Assembly: GCA_934747885.1 (NCBI GenBank)
Contig: CAKVHE010000001.1
Coordinates: 372,001-436,000 of the forward strand
Direction: 5' to 3'
DNA length: 64,000 nt
Source of the DNA: an uncultured Clostridia bacterium
Lineage (GTDB): Bacteria; Bacillota; Clostridia; Christensenellales; UBA1242
Under the pieces are notes generated by a model, which was not told where the DNA came from, made no database searches, and saw only the letters and a program-made list of their open reading frames with translations. Position 1 is the stretch's first letter. Each line of letters begins with the position of its first letter. Shown piece after piece: positions 1 through 9,055 of the stretch. The translations under genes were made by a program, and so were the position numbers.

Positions 1-820
1 GCAAAGTATCAACGCTGAAAACCGGCGAAGTCGCCGAATAGGTTCCGGTACGAACAAACGAATTTGCCTTTTCGCTAATGCAATCGGTAAATTGCATCAT
101 AACCTCTGGTTGATCTTCTATTAGTTCAGCAAGTTTGTTGGCTACTGATCTGCTAGTGCTATAACCTTTGGTGGTTACCCCCGTCTTTTGCGCGCAAAGC
201 CTTACAAGGTCGGTGGCAGTCATGCTAGTTTCGTAAGGTTTAAAGGCATATGTGCTGTCAGCCTCTACGCGTGGAGCATTTTCTACAGTAACCGCAGCGC
301 CAAAACTATCAACTTCTTGGTGTCTTCCGCCATCAAAAACTAGGTATGGTGCTTTGTTGCCTGCCTCAATAAGTCCATAATACGAAATAATCATTTGCGC
401 TCTAAGGTCAGTTAACGCGGCGTTGGTTGCATTTAGGCGTTTTTGACGCGCACGAGCCGATTCTGTACTTGAATGCCACCCTTTTGTGTTTTCTAGTGCT
501 TCTACTAGCGCACCTTCAACAGCAATCAAAAAACGTGTGGTTTCACTAGTAAAGAAACTTTGGCGTTGTCTGTACTGATCGCTTAAATATCCGTTAAGTT
601 CTAGGCTAAAATCAGTGTTTTGCAATTTTTCAGCCACAGTTTTGTCAAGATAAATCTCCGCACCAGTTGCCTTGCAAAGAGATAATGCACTTACCACCGC
701 ATTAAGAGCCGGAATTTGCGCACTATTAGAAAAACTACCTTTAAACTTAGTTTTTGTTAACTTAATTAAGTCAGATTTAAAATCGTCCAAAAAAGATTGA
801 TCAATTTTTATTCTTTCCAT
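1..820 (-). CDS. Hypothetical protein, C-terminus cut off by window edge
   Basis: An open minus-strand frame of about 273 codons starts at the ATG complementary to 818-820 and runs off the left edge without a stop. It begins MERIKIDQSF and has no signal peptide or membrane segment in the visible part. The sequence is mixed helical with no motif I recognise, so no function is proposed. The start is supported by a GGGGGA Shine-Dalgarno about 7 nt upstream and by a good promoter at 859-887, so this is a separate transcription unit from recX. Frame integrity over 820 nt and the expression signals make it a real gene. Confidence 0.8.
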   Translation of the reverse strand, partial: MERIKIDQSFLDDFKSDLIKLTKTKFKGSFSNSAQIPALNAVVSALSLCKATGAEIYLDKTVAEKLQNTDFSLELNGYLSDQYRQRQSFFTSETTRFLIAVEGALVEALENTKGWHSSTESARARQKRLNATNAALTDLRAQMIISYYGLIEAGNKAPYLVFDGGRHQEVDSFGAAVTVENAPRVEADSTYAFKPYETSMTATDLVRLCAQKTGVTTKGYSTSRSVANKLAELIEDQPEVMMQFTDCISEKANSFVRTGTYSATSPVFSVDTL

Positions 821-858
821 AAAAAATCCCCCACAGAATTTTCTTTTTTGTAATGCCA

Positions 859-887
859 ATTATAGCACAATTGTTCGGTTTTGTCAA
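859..887 (-). promoter_or_regulatory. SigA-type promoter for the gene at 1-820
   Basis: On the minus strand TTGACA (882-887) and TATAAT (859-864) are separated by exactly 17 nt, both perfect consensus. The start codon lies about 38 nt beyond the -10. Confidence 0.8.
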
Positions 888-943
888 TAGTGCCCCTCAA
901 ATTAGGCTCCGCATACTGCGCCACCATATAGTAATACTTTATG

Positions 944-1567
944 TTATTCATCAATCTCTTTGCCAAGCACTTTGCTAACCGAATTTTTTATTTCAGTGTA
1001 GCCAAAACCTTTGCCGGCAAGATGCCTTATTAACTTTTCTTTTAAGCCTTCTACCCCGCTTTTGCTTTTTACAAATTTTTCGGCAAAGCGGTCACAATTT
1101 TGTTGTTCGACGTCTACATCCAAATTATCTAGTACTTCTTTTGCGACTTCGCGGCTTACGCCCTTTTGCACTAGTTTACTTTCCAAATCGCGCCTGCTTC
1201 GGGTGGTATTTTGTGACACATAGCACCTCGCATAAACGCTGTCATTTACTAGTTTTAAACGGGCTAAGCTTTCTAGCGCGGCATCAATTTGCGCCGGCTC
1301 AAACCCTTTGGTTATTAGTTTTGTTTTTAGCCCCGCACAGGTGTACAATCGACGCTCCAAAAGTTTTAGTGCCTGTCTTTTGGCGCGCTCCACTTCACTT
1401 TCTTCGGCAATTTTCAAAAGCTCATCTTCGGTTATTTCTTTGCCAACTTTTAAAAAGTTTTTATAAACCGTTTCTATTTCTAACGCAACAAAATATTCAC
1501 CATTTAAAAAAATATTTGCACGAGATTTGTTTTTGCTTTGCACTTTAATTTGAGTAATCTTTGACAT
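944..1567 (-). CDS. recX: RecX family regulatory protein
   Basis: A 207-residue protein matching RecX, the small all-helical modulator of RecA filaments. The helical three-repeat pattern is visible: KRQALKLLERRLYTCAGLK near residues 62-80, then a second repeat with LARLKLVNDSVYARCYV, then RRDLESKLVQKGVSREVA. The N-terminal extension (about residues 1-55) with strand-like GEYFVALE is usual for Bacillota RecX. It starts 2 nt after the stop of the YigZ-family gene upstream, so the two are co-transcribed. recA is not in the window. Assignment rests on family recognition. Confidence 0.9.
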   Translation of the reverse strand: MSKITQIKVQSKNKSRANIFLNGEYFVALEIETVYKNFLKVGKEITEDELLKIAEESEVERAKRQALKLLERRLYTCAGLKTKLITKGFEPAQIDAALESLARLKLVNDSVYARCYVSQNTTRSRRDLESKLVQKGVSREVAKEVLDNLDVDVEQQNCDRFAEKFVKSKSGVEGLKEKLIRHLAGKGFGYTEIKNSVSKVLGKEIDE

Positions 1568-1569
1568 AA

Positions 1570-2214
1570 CTATTTGCCCTTACACTTAAATCTAAAAAAA
1601 GCATTGCGGAGCTTATTATTCATAAACCTACCACCAAGCAAAGTCTTTATATCGGCAAAAACCATTTGCTCTTTGTGCGCCGGAAAAGCCACTTCTATGC
1701 GCACCACATCGGAGTAGTCTTGCTTAATAATTGGGTACTCATTATCTCTAAGATAAGCCCCCACTTTGGCAAAGTCGTTGTAAGTAAACCTAAATTCGTA
1801 TACCACACACTCGGTCATTGCAAATTTGCCCGCCGCATTAAGCGCTTCTAGCGCCGAATGATGATAAGTGCGCGTAAGTTTGCCAAGCCCAAGTTCTTTT
1901 CCGCCAAAATATCTAACCACCGCGACTATGGTGTTTGTTAAATTCTTTTCATTTATTGCTTGCAAAATTGGCATACCGGCACTACCACCTGGCTCGCCGT
2001 CATCATTATTTTTGCATATTTGCTTGTTTTGTCCCAAAACATAAGCGTAGCAAATATGCGTTGCGCCCACATGTGCCTTTCTTAGTTCTTGCAAAAATTC
2101 CGCAATCTGCTCTTCGGTTTTAACAAACTTGGCGTACGCAATAAAGCGAGATTTTTTTTCTTCTATCTCTCGCGCAGTATCTTCAGCAATAATATAAAAA
2201 GAATGTTCTTGCAT
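1570..2214 (-). CDS. IMPACT/YigZ (UPF0029) family protein
   Basis: About 214 residues from the chosen start MQEHSFYI, which has an AAGGA Shine-Dalgarno immediately upstream; an in-frame ATG 19 codons earlier has no such site. The family signature is clear: DDGEPGGSAGMPIL (about residues 70-83) followed by VVRYFGGKELGLGKL (about 98-112), then a C-terminal DUF1949-like domain. YigZ/YvyE proteins are linked to translation and stress control but their biochemical role in bacteria is not settled. It is the first gene of a two-gene unit with recX. Confidence 0.88.
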   Translation of the reverse strand: MQEHSFYIIAEDTAREIEEKKSRFIAYAKFVKTEEQIAEFLQELRKAHVGATHICYAYVLGQNKQICKNNDDGEPGGSAGMPILQAINEKNLTNTIVAVVRYFGGKELGLGKLTRTYHHSALEALNAAGKFAMTECVVYEFRFTYNDFAKVGAYLRDNEYPIIKQDYSDVVRIEVAFPAHKEQMVFADIKTLLGGRFMNNKLRNAFFRFKCKGK

Positions 2215-2340
2215 TTTCCTTCCCGCTTTTTGTATTTGTTTTAATATATCACAAAAAAGCAAATATGGCAAACAAAATCGTTTTTACTTTTACTTTCAGT
2301 ATGGTATAATTTAAATATAATTACCATAAGGAGATAATTT

Positions 2341-3633
2341 ATGAAACTAGAAAAATTAAAAGCAAGACAAATTCTCGACTCTCGCGGAAATCCAACCGTA
2401 GAAGTTGACGCTGTTGTAAATGGCGCACTTGGCAGAGCCAGCGTTCCATCCGGAGCCTCAACTGGCGCCTTTGAAGCCGTTGAACTACGCGATGGCGACA
2501 AAAATAACTATTTGGGCAAATCGGTAGAAAAAGCCGTTAATAATGTAAACACCGTTATTGCCAAAGCCCTAATCGGCACCGACGTTTGCAATCAAGAAAG
2601 CCTTGACGAACGCCTAATTGCCCTAGACGGCACCGACAACAAAGGAAAACTTGGCGCAAACGCGCTTTTGGGCGTTTCTTTGGCGGTAAAAAAGGCAGTA
2701 GCAAATCGCGTTAATGAGAGTTTGTACAGCATACTTTCGGCCGGAAAAGGTCACATTTTGCCTGTTCCAGCAATGAACATAATAAACGGCGGCAAACACG
2801 CCGACAACAGCGTAAACATTCAAGAGTTTATGATTATGCCGGTGGGTGCAAAAAGTTTTAAAGACGCTTTGCGCTGGTGCGCCGAAGTTTATCACACATT
2901 AAAAGGCGTTTTAAAAGCAAACGGACTATCCACCGCAGTCGGTGACGAAGGCGGTTTTGCCCCAAACCTTGAAAGCGACGAGGACGCTTTAAAATATATT
3001 GTAGAAGCAATTAAAAAAGCCGGCTACAAACCAACCGAAGACTTTGTTATTGCTCTTGACGTTGCCGGAACCGAAATGTATGACGAAGCAGAAAAAATTG
3101 GTGAAAAAGGTAAATACTATTTCTGGAAATCTAAAAAACTTTACACCGACGACGAGCTTATTTCTTACTACGAACACTTAATAAACAACTATCCTATTGC
3201 TTCAATTGAAGACGGACTTGCCGAAGAAGATTGGGACGGCTGGAAAAAACTTACCAACCGCCTTGGCAAAAAAATTCAACTTGTTGGCGACGACCTGTTT
3301 GTAACCAACACCAAACGTTTGCAAAAAGGTATTGAAAAAGGCGTAAGCAACTCAATTTTAATCAAACTTAATCAAATTGGTACACTTACCGAAACCATCA
3401 ACGCTATCAACCTTGCGCAACAAAACGGCATGACCGCCATTGTTTCGCACCGTAGCGGTGAAACCGAAGACACCACCATTGCCGACCTTGTTGTTGCACT
3501 TGGCACTGGCCAAATTAAAACCGGCGCGCCTTGCCGCACCGACCGTGTATGTAAATACAACCAACTTTTACGTATTGAAGAAGAACTCGGTGATAAAGCA
3601 GTTTACGCTGGCAAAAACGCATTAAAGAGATAA
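2341..3633 (+). CDS. eno: Enolase (phosphopyruvate hydratase)
   Basis: 430 residues, full length. It converts 2-phosphoglycerate to phosphoenolpyruvate in cytosolic glycolysis. Recognisable landmarks are ARQILDSRGNPTVEVD at the N-terminus, the mobile loop SVPSGASTG, GDEGGFAPNL with the catalytic acid region, SIEDGLAEEDWDGW and LIKLNQIGTLTET near the catalytic Lys, then SHRSGETED. The start has an AAGGAG Shine-Dalgarno 6-7 nt upstream and a TATAAT -10 at 2305-2310 with a weak -35. A strong terminator follows at once, so it is monocistronic. Confidence 0.98.
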   Translation: MKLEKLKARQILDSRGNPTVEVDAVVNGALGRASVPSGASTGAFEAVELRDGDKNNYLGKSVEKAVNNVNTVIAKALIGTDVCNQESLDERLIALDGTDNKGKLGANALLGVSLAVKKAVANRVNESLYSILSAGKGHILPVPAMNIINGGKHADNSVNIQEFMIMPVGAKSFKDALRWCAEVYHTLKGVLKANGLSTAVGDEGGFAPNLESDEDALKYIVEAIKKAGYKPTEDFVIALDVAGTEMYDEAEKIGEKGKYYFWKSKKLYTDDELISYYEHLINNYPIASIEDGLAEEDWDGWKKLTNRLGKKIQLVGDDLFVTNTKRLQKGIEKGVSNSILIKLNQIGTLTETINAINLAQQNGMTAIVSHRSGETEDTTIADLVVALGTGQIKTGAPCRTDRVCKYNQLLRIEEELGDKAVYAGKNALKR

Positions 3634-3640
3634 AAAAGTT

Positions 3641-3667
3641 CGCCCCACAAAAGTGGGGCGATTTTTT
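3641..3667 (+). terminator. Rho-independent terminator of eno
   Basis: An 8-bp perfect stem CGCCCCAC / GTGGGGCG with an AAAA loop is followed by ATTTTTT, starting 7 nt after the eno stop. Confidence 0.92.
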
Positions 3668-3753
3668 AAGTCAAATTTTTTTATTTCGTCAAAGCACTAT
3701 AATTACCATATAGCATAAGCCAACTTATCTGCACACTACTACTTACACAACAT

Positions 3754-3787
3754 AAAAAAAGAGATGTGATAAATTCACATCTCTTTT
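3754..3787 (-). terminator. Terminator of the 16S rRNA transcript
   Basis: A 13-bp perfect inverted repeat (3757-3769 with 3775-3787) is followed on the minus strand by a run of seven T. It lies directly after the trailer arm of the pre-16S processing stem, so the rRNA transcript ends here without reaching 23S or 5S genes. Confidence 0.9.
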
Positions 3788-3816
3788 AACTTGACTAAAT
3801 AACTTGAATTGATAGG
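3788..3816 (-). other. Pre-16S processing stem, trailer arm
   Basis: This arm is complementary to the leader arm at 5665-5696. About 29 bp pair in the RNA, with two G-U wobbles and one 3-nt bulge. Such long stems flanking 16S are the usual RNase III substrate. Confidence 0.85.
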
Positions 3817-3980
3817 CAAAACTGTTCTTGCACTAAATTTGTTCTGTGTGTTTACTGTCCACAGAACGCCTTTGTCGGTTAACAAAGTTACAGTCTAAAA
3901 TCATATTTGTAAAACAAATACGTCGACAAGTGATTGTTTCTCGATACTTAATAAATCAAGCCGTACAAAACAAATCCTTT

Positions 3981-5512
<1,532 letters not shown>

Positions 5513-5664
5513 ATCTTAAAAATTTATTCTAACTAAATCCGAACTTTATTACTGACGTAATAAGTTGTATTTTGCTAAAAATTGAAATTGTGTGAATTTA
5601 ATCACAATTGACAAGAACACATTCACTTGTTTAATATACACTAAACACGAATCTTGTTTTAAAA

Positions 5665-5696
5665 CCTATCAATTCAAATTATTCAGTTGTCAAGTT
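5665..5696 (-). other. Pre-16S processing stem, leader arm
   Basis: Partner of 3788-3816. The pairing differences between the arms are G-U wobbles, which argues for maintained structure. It sits about 150 nt upstream of mature 16S. Confidence 0.85.
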
Positions 5697-5733
5697 TCGT
5701 CTGTTGTTATCGTCTATCGGCGACAACAGCAAT

Positions 5734-5762
5734 ATTCTATCACCTATAGCAAATTTTGTCAA
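5734..5762 (-). promoter_or_regulatory. rRNA promoter
   Basis: TTGACA (5757-5762) and TAGAAT (5734-5739) on the minus strand are 17 nt apart. Transcription would start near 5727, giving a leader of about 215 nt that opens with a CTGTTGT/ACAACAG hairpin. No gene is seen between this promoter and the end of the gene at 5924; the remainder is A/T-rich. Confidence 0.85.
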
Positions 5763-5923
5763 CACCTTTTTAAAAAAATTTTCAAAAATTTTTACATTTT
5801 TTTCGCGAGGTGCCACAAAGCCTTTATTTTCCATAGGTTCAGGCACTTTTTGAGTTGCAAATTTTATCGCACTTTGTCGAAAAGCGCATAAATTTTGCTA
5901 TCAAAAAGATAATACTTTACAAA

Positions 5924-6430
5924 TTACTCGTCGTCGTCTTCATCATCGGCGTAATCGTCTTCGTCGTCCTCTTCGTCGTTATAATCGTCGTCCAAAAAGT
6001 CCTCTTCGTTTACGTCATAATTAAAGTCGTCGTCTAGTGGATCGTGCTCATCACCATTGTCGTCTTCTTCGTCTTCCTCATCTTCTTTTGCTTCAAGATC
6101 AGAGAACGATACAAGTTCAACATCGTCATCCAAGGCTGGTTCGTCATCTTGCCAGTCGTCTTCCGGTGTGGCTTCGGCGTCGTTAATTGGTTCAGACGAT
6201 TCGTCGTCTTCTACCGATTTTGCTTTGGCGCACTCTTCACACATTGTTTGTTCGCTGGTAATAAAGTTTTGACCGCACACTGGGCAAAGTTCAAACTCAT
6301 CTTCTAGCGCGCTGGCTTCGCCACTTAGTCTAAGTTCCGCCAAACAAACGGGGCAATATTCTTCATTTGCCTTAATATAGTTGAGTTCACATCTTGGGCA
6401 TTTTTTAAATTTTGGTTTTCCTTTATCCAT
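5924..6430 (-). CDS. Zinc-ribbon protein with long acidic tail
   Basis: 168 residues. The N-terminal half carries two Cys4 zinc-ribbon units: CPRC...CPVC near residues 11-29 and CPVCGQNF...CEEC near 49-68. From about residue 72 on, the chain is mostly Asp and Glu and ends in an almost pure D/E stretch. The start has a GGAGATTTCTTTA-type ribosome site. The family is unknown to me. An acidic tail recalls the delta subunit of RNA polymerase, but that protein has a winged-helix and no zinc ribbons, so homology is not claimed. It lies 125 nt downstream of spo0A on the same strand and may be co-transcribed. Confidence 0.8.
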   Translation of the reverse strand: MDKGKPKFKKCPRCELNYIKANEEYCPVCLAELRLSGEASALEDEFELCPVCGQNFITSEQTMCEECAKAKSVEDDESSEPINDAEATPEDDWQDDEPALDDDVELVSFSDLEAKEDEEDEEDDNGDEHDPLDDDFNYDVNEEDFLDDDYNDEEDDEDDYADDEDDDE

Positions 6431-6554
6431 TAAAGAAATCTCCTACTTATAAATATGCTGGCAGTCACTAAAATAGCAACTGCCAACAATTATATCCATA
6501 ATAGCAAAAGATGCAACCCTTTTTTTATATTTTATTTAATTTTTTATACGGGTT

Positions 6555-7301
6555 TTATGCATGTCTTGGTTGACCAAGCAACATTTTGTCTGCGACCAAA
6601 GCAATAAACTCCCCATTAGTTGGTTTTTCGTTGGTATCGTACACCCTAAGGCCAAACACATCATTGATGTTTTCTATCTTGCCTTTGTTCCAAGCAACCT
6701 CAATTGCGTGACGGATAGCGCGTTCAACTTTGCTAGCGCTAGTTTGATACATTTCAGCAATACTTGGATACAGCCTTTTTGTAATTGAGTTAATAATGTG
6801 TGGATCATCTACCGCCATTTTTATGGCATCACGCAAAAAGTAATAGCCTTTTATATGTGCCGGAATGCCTACGGTAATAAATATATTGGTAATTTTTTCG
6901 TCTAACCTAGTTGGAGTAGACTCACCAATTCCCTTTTCTTTGTAAACCTCTTCAATTCTTCTTGCAAGCACATCAGCCATGGTTGGTTTTAACATATAGT
7001 AGTTGGCGCCGACGTTAACCGCCTTGCCTACGGTGGCAGGATCACTGAGGCTAGAAAGCATTACAAATTTGACATCACGTTTTGCTTCTTTAATCTTATT
7101 TATAATCTCAAAGCCGTCAATAGATTTAATAACACATTCTAAGACGACAACATCCACCTCACTTTTTAGTATTTTTTCGAGAGCGACGATACCGTCGTCT
7201 TCGCGTCCAATGACATCAATACCCTCCAATTTGCTCAATTCGCGTGATAGTTTTTCGGTTTCCTCTTGTGTGTCGATTAGAAATGTTTTAATTTTGTTCA
7301 T
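6555..7301 (-). CDS. spo0A: Spo0A sporulation master regulator, atypical receiver
   Basis: 248 residues from ATG 7301, which has a GGAGG site 5 nt upstream; a longer frame upstream lacks one. The C-terminal DNA-binding domain is well conserved: GIPAHIKGYYFLRDAI, then SKVERAIRHAIEVAWNKG recognition helix, then KPTNGEFIALVADKM. The N-terminal receiver is degenerate. The residue aligned with the phosphoacceptor Asp56 of B. subtilis is Glu55 in VVVLECVIKSIDG, the following Met-Pro is lost, the acidic pair DD is DT, and the switch Thr is Ser; the conserved Lys (MLKP) remains. The fold is therefore Spo0A, but ordinary aspartyl phosphorylation is doubtful. The gene initiates sporulation and acts on 0A boxes such as those proposed at 22835-22853. 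Confidence 0.95.
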   Translation of the reverse strand: MNKIKTFLIDTQEETEKLSRELSKLEGIDVIGREDDGIVALEKILKSEVDVVVLECVIKSIDGFEIINKIKEAKRDVKFVMLSSLSDPATVGKAVNVGANYYMLKPTMADVLARRIEEVYKEKGIGESTPTRLDEKITNIFITVGIPAHIKGYYFLRDAIKMAVDDPHIINSITKRLYPSIAEMYQTSASKVERAIRHAIEVAWNKGKIENINDVFGLRVYDTNEKPTNGEFIALVADKMLLGQPRHA

Positions 7302-7590
7302 AATTTCCTCCTGGTGTACAAATGATATCACCAAGAGCCCTATAAGTAAAATGCGAAAAAGTGCGAAAAACGTAAAATCGGTGTAAATTTATGTCGTTTA
7401 GTGCTTTTTACCCCGCTTTTTTGCATTTAAACGGCATCTGGTACGATTTTTTTGCGATTTTTTTACTATTTTGGAGCAATGAATACCAGTTAAAAAGATA
7501 GTAAAAAATCCTGTCGAAGCCCACCCAACTATTCGCAAAATGCATATTTGGGCGCTTGCATCTACTGGGTTTTTGCGAACAGTTGCATAT

Positions 7591-7705
7591 TTGTTCCGAC
7601 TCTCTGCCGAGCCGCACGGCACTATTGTCTTGTTCCGGCTCTCTGCCGAACCGCCGGCACTACTATCTTGTTCCGGCTCTCTGCCGAACCGCCGGCACTA
7701 CTATA
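7591..7705. repeat. Three tandem copies of a 38-39 bp GC-rich repeat
   Basis: Units start at 7591, 7630 and 7668, each beginning TTGTTCCG and ending near GGCACTACTAT. Units 2 and 3 are identical over the unit apart from the final base; unit 1 differs at a few sites. It lies in non-coding DNA between spo0A and the hairpin run. The last unit resembles sequence at about 52890-52930. Confidence 0.85.
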
Positions 7706-7907
7706 CGCACTTTTGTTATCTTTTTGGCTAAAATATTCAAAGCAGAACGCGGATGTAAAAATACTATCCGCACCTGCTTTAAAAATTTTATCTCAAAAAT
7801 CTTAACAAAATTGCTCACGAGAGAGTTCTTAGTCTTTTTAGTATTTACATAAGTATATTATATAAGATGATATGTATCCTTAAAGCGAAGCGGGAAAACT
7901 CTATTAA

Positions 7908-8166
7908 GGTTCCTTAGAAGTCACCGCAAAAACGGAACTTGCTTCCGTTTTTCGTTTGGCGGTGAGAAGCGCGGAACCCAACCATAAAATGAAGCCCTAC
8001 AAACATTTTGTTTGTGGGGCAAATTAAGAGGTTGAGGTGTAGCGCACAAGCCGCGACAAAACAGCACCCCGAATGGAGTGCTGTTTTCGTTTGGTCGCGA
8101 GAAGCGCGGAAACTGACCGCTAAGCGTAGTTTTGCAGTGACTACTGCAAAATGAGCCACTAGGTCA
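7908..8166. other. Run of four composite hairpins, possible structured RNA
   Basis: Four back-to-back inverted repeats fill this non-coding stretch. Each has a short outer stem, an internal loop and a long inner stem. H1: 7908-7913/7973-7978, 7922-7927/7959-7964, 7928-7937/7943-7952. H2: 7979-7983/8030-8034 and 7994-8004/8010-8020. H3: 8052-8057/8094-8099 and 8058-8067/8078-8087. H4: 8114-8118/8162-8166 and 8130-8138/8143-8151. H1 and H3 share the same 3' side, CGTTTG then outer stem then AGAAGCGCGGAA, although their stems differ in sequence. The rest of 7302-8213 shows no gene: 7302-7590 is spo0A leader and A/T-rich DNA, 7706-7907 shows nothing clear. Confidence 0.55.
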
Positions 8167-8213
8167 AGTCGTAGCGCACGATTGATGTGAAGCGCACAAA
8201 TTTGAGCGCGCCA

Positions 8214-9047
8214 TCACATTATCTTAAACTTATTTGCTTTTTTTAGTTTTTGTTCTTCGGTTAGTTTGGCTTTTGGCGTAGCGATAACTGAGCCAATAAC
8301 AATATCTCTTGCGCGCAAACTGCCGTCCGGTACCACCACCTTACCGCCAAACACTTGTGCGTAGCGATCTTCAAGTGAACTGGTTATAAAAGGCACCGAG
8401 GTTTCGGTTGATGCCGAAACGGTTGGCAAAATGGAGTTATATTCATTTAATTCATATTTAGGCGAAGGCACTTCGGTTTCGGCAGGTGCCGTTTGGGTTT
8501 TTTCGCCTTTGCGGGCGCGTAAAAACGCCTCAAATTCGTCCTCGTCGCCGTCATCGTCCATCAAATCGTTGTCATCAAACAAACTAATTGGTGGCATATT
8601 GATGTCTTCAAAAGGTTTGGCGCCAATAGGACTAGTCATTTTTTGCTTGCTTGTGCTTGCAGACGTGGCAAACGATTTGGCGCGTTCTTCGGGCGAAAGT
8701 AGCGGACTATTTTTTGGAACCTCTATGTTATTCTTTTCAAAATCTGCCTTGGTAATTTTGCTAACTTTTTCGCTGGTTGCTTTGGCAGATTTGTCTTCTG
8801 CCGTAGCAGCGGGTTCTTCTTTTTTATCCGCCGCTTTTTCTTCTGGTTTGCGCTTTTTAAATAGTGGCTTAAACTTTGGACTGTTTGGAATAAATTCCTT
8901 TTCTTTTTCGGTTTTTGATGCCTCTTTTGGTTTTTTGCTTTTAAAAATATTTTTTAAATTTTTAAACTTAAACCCGCTAATGGACAACACCACCCAAACA
9001 ATAAACAAAATGGCAACGGCAATTAAAATAGGTTTTAACATTTCCAT
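8214..9047 (-). CDS. Membrane-anchored hypothetical protein coupled to floA
   Basis: 277 residues. One N-terminal membrane segment (about residues 5-26) is followed by a long, charged, low-complexity Lys/Glu/Pro-rich region (about 30-150) and a poorly structured C-terminus with a short acidic patch. The start MEMLKPILI is preceded by AGGTGA, and the ATG lies only 6 nt after the floA stop, so translation is probably coupled. NfeD proteins are the usual partners of flotillins, but this sequence lacks the NfeD OB-fold pattern that I would expect, so I name no family. A role with FloA in membrane organisation is inferred from context only. Confidence 0.82.
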   Translation of the reverse strand: MEMLKPILIAVAILFIVWVVLSISGFKFKNLKNIFKSKKPKEASKTEKEKEFIPNSPKFKPLFKKRKPEEKAADKKEEPAATAEDKSAKATSEKVSKITKADFEKNNIEVPKNSPLLSPEERAKSFATSASTSKQKMTSPIGAKPFEDINMPPISLFDDNDLMDDDGDEDEFEAFLRARKGEKTQTAPAETEVPSPKYELNEYNSILPTVSASTETSVPFITSSLEDRYAQVFGGKVVVPDGSLRARDIVIGSVIATPKAKLTEEQKLKKANKFKIM

Positions 9048-9055
9048 ATTTTCAC

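Noticed and set aside
3668..3980. Search for 5S or 23S rRNA after 16S
   Set aside because: The 190-nt trailer pairs with the leader and ends in a terminator; no 5S-like or 23S-like sequence is present.
7398..7622. Minus-strand frame of 74 codons and overlapping frames
   Set aside because: Low-complexity, overlaps the tandem repeats, no ribosome site.
7591..7705. CRISPR array
   Set aside because: Units are contiguous with no spacers and no cas genes nearby.
7979..8034. Integron attC site
   Set aside because: ACCCAAC/GTTGAGG resemble attC boxes, but the GTTRRRY box is not matched and no integron integrase is present.
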